Source of the DNA: Paguma larvata
Taxonomy: Eukaryota; Chordata; Mammalia; Carnivora; Viverridae
Direction of reading: 5' to 3'
Length of the DNA: 64,000 nucleotides
Assembly (NCBI GenBank): GCA_030068075.1
Contig: CM057839.1
Location: 50,620,960 to 50,684,959 of the forward strand
How positions within the stretch are numbered: position 1 is the first letter of the stretch; every line of letters begins with the position of its first letter. Below the pieces are notes generated by a model. That model had not been told where the DNA came from. It saw only the letters and a program-made list of their open reading frames with translations, and did not search any database. Positions 59,950 to 64,000 of the stretch are shown here, piece after piece. The position numbers were made by a program, and so were the translations under genes.

Positions 59950-60049
59950 AAAAAACTTTTTTTACGTTTATTTATTTTGAAAGAGAGGGAGAGCACACAC
60001 ACGAGTGGGGGAGGGGCAGCGAGGAGAGACAGAATCCCAAACGGGTGCT
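59950..60049 (-). mobile_element. Truncated CAN-SINE
   Basis: Antisense tail half only (ACGTTTATTTATTTTGAAAG to AGACAGAATCCCAAACGGGT). The tRNA-like head is missing. Confidence 0.88.
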
Positions 60050-61665
60050 GCACCATCTCTTTATTGAGGGTCTCACTGATGTCTTCCACCCTCTTCTCAA
60101 CTCCAGTGAGCATCTTTATGACCATTACTTTAAATTCTCTATCAAGAAAAAAAATTATTAGTCATATTACTTATCTCAGTTTCATTTAGCTCTCTTGTTG
60201 TGATTTTCTCCTGTTCTTTTATTTGGGACATATTCTTCCGTCTCCTCATCTTGTCAAATTCTCTGTATCTATGTGTTAGGAAAGTCAGTTATGTCTCCTC
60301 CTCTTGCAAGTAGTGGCCTTATGAAGAAGAGATCCTGTAGTGCCCTGTCGTGCAATGTGCCCTGTTCACCAGAAGCTGATTCTTCAGGGGTTTCTCTAAC
60401 GTGTGCTGTGCGCACCCTATTGTTGTGGGTGAGCAACATTTGCCTTCAGTCCAGTCATCTCCAATGGTTTTCTTTGCCTTTGGGGGTAAGACTTCATCCC
60501 TATGTTGTTAGTGGGCCAGTCTGGGGTTGCCTTGGCCTTGTGTTGAGTCAGATAAGACATTTGCCAGAGGTGCAGTAGCTCTGACTGCCAGGTGTTCTCC
60601 CTGTGTCATCCCTTGAGAAGATTTTGTTGGTGGGTGTGGCCTGCAGTTAGAGCAGATGTCTGCCCCCAGCCCACTGGTGGGGTGTTAGTTGGACTGATAT
60701 GTGTGGTTATCTTTCCCTTTCCTTAGGGCAGGAACTTTGGAGTGGTGCAGGCTCCTGTTTGCACAGTGCCACGCTTGTGGCACTGCTCTGGATCGACTCC
60801 TTCCAAGGGTATGTTGGAGAGAAGAGGTCTGCAAAAGAACACTGGGTCTAGGCATGCAGTTAGCAAGGTTGGTGCTGGTTCTTTGAGGGAGGGGCCTTGC
60901 AGCCACCTGGGAAAACTGGCATGGGATGGAGGGTCTGTATCAGCAGAACATGGGTGGTAGCGGGGCACACCTTTACCAAGCTAGGTGGAGAGTGTTGGCA
61001 CTGTGCTGGTTCCCACAGGTGTCTGTGCATCTAGGTTGGGGGTTCAGGAGGGAAATGTCATTTGCCCACCAGTCAGATGTTTTTGGAGAAGTCACCCAAA
61101 GATCCCTGTCCCTCTAACACATGCTCTGAGATTGAGAAATAAATCTCCTTCATATACCTCAGGCAGTTCTCAAACTGCTGCTTCTACGTTGTACATAGCA
61201 GGGCTGTTTGTTCTGCTTTCTCTTTAAAGGTGGGGACTCAGATTCCTATCACACTCTGACTCTCCCAGAGTTGAATCCAGTGATATCTAAAGTTCTAGGT
61301 GTTAAGCACCACTCATTGTAAGAACTTTTGATGTTAGGCACCTCTGTTTTTCAAAAATTCTCTAAAGGTATGGGGATTTGTCTTTCTAGTGTGGGTTCCC
61401 CATGCCTGGGGTACCTGTTGGGGATCTACTCCTCTCCCCTCTTTTTGCCCAGTGGCATCCCTCTCTCCCAGGGACTATGGCTCCTGGTCACACCTCTATC
61501 CTTCCTACTGTCTTTAGTGTGGTCTCTTGTCTATATTTAACAATGGAGAGACAGTTCTGCCAGCCTTCGGGGCATTTTCTGGGCTATTTACACTGATGCA
61601 GGTATTATCTAGGTGTATTCATGGGATGAAGTGAGTCTAGGATCTTCCACTCCACCATCCTCCTT

Positions 61666-62860
61666 GGAAGTCTCCACAGAGTTCATCCTTTTATATTTTA
61701 CGATTCATTCAATTTTGCTATAGTCATGATATAAAAACCAGATATCTAAACTATTTAGATGTTGTATAACAATCACCATGAATTTCAAAATATTTTCATT
61801 GCCCTCCCCAAACTCCATACCTATTAACAGTGAATATTTATTTCCTCTTAACACTCCATATGCTTAGCCCCGCAGTCCTAGTTAACTACCAATCTACTTT
61901 CTGTCTTCATAGTTTTGGCTGTTCTGGATATTTCATTTAAATGGAATCATGCAATATGTGTCCTCTGTGTTTGGCTTCTTTTGCTTAACATAATGTTTTC
62001 AAGGTTCATCTCTGCCATAACATGTATCGGAACTCTATTCCTACTTATGGCCAAATAATATTCCATTGCATTGATATTGGCATTTTTCCATCCATTTATT
62101 ACTTGATGGGCATTTAGTTTTTTTTCTACTCTTTGTCAGTTACAAATAATGCTTCTATGAACATTTGTGAACCAGTTTTTTCTAGATGTATGTTTTCAGT
62201 TCTCTTGAGTATATACTTAAAAGTGACATTGTTGGGTCATATGGTAACTCTGTCTAACTTTTTGAGGAACTGCAAATGCTTTTCCAAGGCAACTGCACCA
62301 TTTAGATTCCCACCAGCAGGTTATGGGGATTTCATTTTTTCCATATCCTTCCCAGCACTTGTTATTTCCAGTTTTTTGATCGTTTTGTTTATTTCATTTC
62401 ATTTTTAAAAAATGTTTTTATTTTTAAGTAGTCTCCACACCCAGAGAGGGGCTTGAACCCACAACCCTGTGATCAAGAGTCACATGATCCACTGACTGAG
62501 CCAGCCAGGCACCCCTCATTTTGTTTTTGATTCTAGCGATCCATGTGGGTAGTAGTATTTCCTTTAATGACTATTGATGTTGAACATTTTTTTCTTGTGC
62601 TTGTTGGCCACTTGGAGAAATGTCCATACAAATCCTTTCTTCATTTTCAGTTGGATTGTTTATATTTTTATGATTGAATTGAATGAGCTTTTTACATATT
62701 CCAGACACAAATCTGTTATCAGATATATAATTTGACAATATTTTCTCCATTTACATTGTCTTTTCATTTTATTGATGGTATCATATGAAGAAAAGTTTAA
62801 TTTTGATTAAGTCAAATTTATCTAGTTTTTTCTTTTGCTGTGTTACTGATTTTTTTTTCA
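61666..62860 (-). mobile_element. Older antisense L1 3' end
   Basis: Typical antisense blocks of an old mammalian L1: AATATTCCATTGCATTGATA, TTGATGGGCATTTAGTTTTT and GGGTCATATGGTAACTCTG. ORF2 C-terminal sequence follows to about 62860. Confidence 0.75.
62405..62516 (-). mobile_element. Older, shorter CAN-SINE subtype
   Basis: TTTTAAGTAGTCTCCACACC, GGGCTTGAACCCACAACCCT and a GAGCCAGCCAGGCACCCC head. No GA tract. Confidence 0.8.
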
Positions 62861-63730
62861 GAAGCCTTATATGTTAAGCTTTTTTCACAGAGTGTACTCT
62901 GAAATAGGTCAAATAAAGATGAAGCCTGGTAATGGAGCTTTTAAGTGAGTCATCGGAGAGGCAAATCTCTGGGGACAGGGCTTTTAGGGATCTCCAAATC
63001 CATTATGTCTCCTCTAGTGGCTGCTAAATTGCTATTTTTTACAGGTACTATAGTTGTGGAGCTGTTGACTTTTAAGGCTCCCATAAAGCTGAGGAGAGAG
63101 GGATGGGCTTAGGGCATGTTAAAATGCCACAAGGCTTATTGTTCTTACTAAGATTCATCTTTTTTTCTTGAATAAACACTTCTCAGAATGTAGTGGGCTG
63201 TTAGTTAATTTCCAGGGTTCCAATGAATTTATTTTGAGGGTTTTTGTTAGTGTTTTCATTGCTTTTATGGAGGAAAACATTTTGCAGGGATTGTTACTAC
63301 ATCATTTGGAAGGCCTACATCTAGAAGTGAATTACTGATACACAGAAAACTTGAATAGATCTCAAGAGAATTATGCTGAGTGAAAAAAATATCTCAAAAG
63401 GTTACATACCATATGGTGCCATTTATATAACATTCTGTTAATAAAAAAAATTACAGGTATGGATTACAGTCTAGGGCTGGCAAACGTTATGGAAGCGAGG
63501 AGGGAAAAGGTGTGGTTTTAAAGCATAGCAGTTATGAAAGTCCTAGATGGCACCTTCTTCCAACAGAAGACTATTTCATCTACACTGAAAATCTGTTGTT
63601 TACTTTAGTCACCTTCATTAAATATTTTAGTTAGATCTGGATAACTTGCTGTAGCTTCTATATCAGACTTACTGCTTCACCTTGCACTTTTATGTTATGG
63701 AAACAGCTTCTGTTTTTTGTTTTGTTTTGT
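62861..63730. other. Apparently unique DNA
   Basis: No gene or repeat is recognised apart from a (TTTTG)n run at 63713-63738. An L1- or SINE-derived origin is not evident. Confidence 0.4.
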
Positions 63731-63738
63731 TTTGTTTT

Positions 63739-63892
63739 ACTGTTTATTTGTTATTTATTTTGAGAAAGACAGAGAGAATCAATCCAAAGCAGGGTATGTG
63801 CTGTGAGCATGGAGCCCAATGCAGGGCTTGATTCGTGACCTGAGCTGGAATCAAGAGTCAAAGGCTTAACCAACTGCGCCACCAGGTGCCCT
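63739..63892 (-). mobile_element. CAN-SINE, shortened
   Basis: Antisense copy with internal losses (TTATTTATTTTGAGAAAGAC to ACTGCGCCACCAGGTGCCC), next to a TTTTG repeat. Confidence 0.88.
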
Positions 63893-64000
63893 GAGATAGC
63901 TTCTTTCCTTCAACCTCACAAATCAATTTCTGCTTATTTCACATTTTTCTTCTGCAGCTTCCTCACCTCTCTCAGCCTTCCCAGAACTGAAGAGAGTTAA

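Larger units (their letters stand above)
55413..61665 (-). mobile_element. Near full-length carnivore L1, antisense
   Basis: It starts within ORF2 C-terminal sequence at about 55413. Reverse transcriptase lies around 56400-56800 (plus-strand TATACTATCATGTCGTTTGC is the antisense of the catalytic region), and endonuclease around 57700-58000. ORF1-type sequence follows to 60200. A GC-richer 5' leader (60250-61640) ends at TTCCACTCCACCATCCTCC. It abuts the L1 at 50440-55412 head to tail. Frames are broken. Confidence 0.8.

Noticed and set aside
60685..61227. Cluster of overlapping open frames on both strands
   Set aside because: GC-richer L1 5' leader. Openness on both strands reflects composition, with no recognisable protein.
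9788..63892. tRNA-Lys-like heads as tRNA genes
   Set aside because: Each is attached to a CAN-SINE body and A-rich tail with target-site duplications, and the cloverleaf is degenerate.

Overview
The window is mammalian nuclear DNA, almost certainly from a felid. The main evidence is about 39 copies of a tRNA-Lys-derived CAN-SINE of the feliform (SINEC_Fc) type. On the plus strand these begin with GGGGCGCCTGGGTGGCTCAG-like sequence, carry a (TC)n tract and end in AAATAAATAAA. They lie among carnivore LINE-1 copies. No tRNA gene, rRNA gene, CRISPR array or bacterial-type gene was found.

Region 1 (1-4300) holds the only conventional gene. It is a single-exon, minus-strand BTB-BACK-Kelch gene (1648-3756, 702 aa), best matched to KBTBD6, or its near-identical paralogue KBTBD7. 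It has a long AT-rich 3' UTR on the left and a CpG-island promoter on the right. The promoter carries two opposed ZNF143-type sites and a TCGCGAGA element. The predicted protein keeps the C-terminal ATG8/GABARAP-binding motif and has an unusually long Gly/Ser linker between BACK and Kelch.

Region 2 (4300-12300) is a graveyard of old repeats: antisense L1 3' ends, a MaLR-type LTR scrap, a decayed class I endogenous retrovirus (protease to integrase remnants, 6590-8560), LTR-like pieces, a short young L1 and a Tigger-like DNA transposon. Region 3 (12330-18625) is one antisense L1 carrying eight SINEs. Region 4 (18625-25735) contains unique DNA, a MLT2-like repeat, a Tigger2 element split by SINEs, a large GAAA/GGAA microsatellite, two young 5'-truncated L1 insertions with clear target-site duplications, and HAL1/L1 ORF1-like sequence. 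Region 5 (25735-37260) is sense-strand L1 sequence in several overlapping copies. Region 6 (37260-48100) is antisense L1 with many SINEs.

Region 7 (48105-48814) is the most interesting find. It is a full-length processed retrocopy of selenoprotein K (SELENOK) with a perfect 13-bp target-site duplication and an uninterrupted 31-nt poly(A). It has an intact 94-codon reading frame in which codon 92 is the in-frame UGA for selenocysteine, and a SECIS element that still folds by inspection. A standard ORF caller truncates it at that UGA.

Region 8 (48830-64000) has about 1 kb of mostly unique DNA, then two nearly complete antisense L1 elements back to back (about 50440-55412 and 55413-61665), an older antisense L1 tail, and about 1 kb of apparently unique sequence. 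All calls rest on reading the sequence and on remembered family features. No database search was run, and repeat boundaries are good to about 5-20 bp except where a target-site duplication is given.
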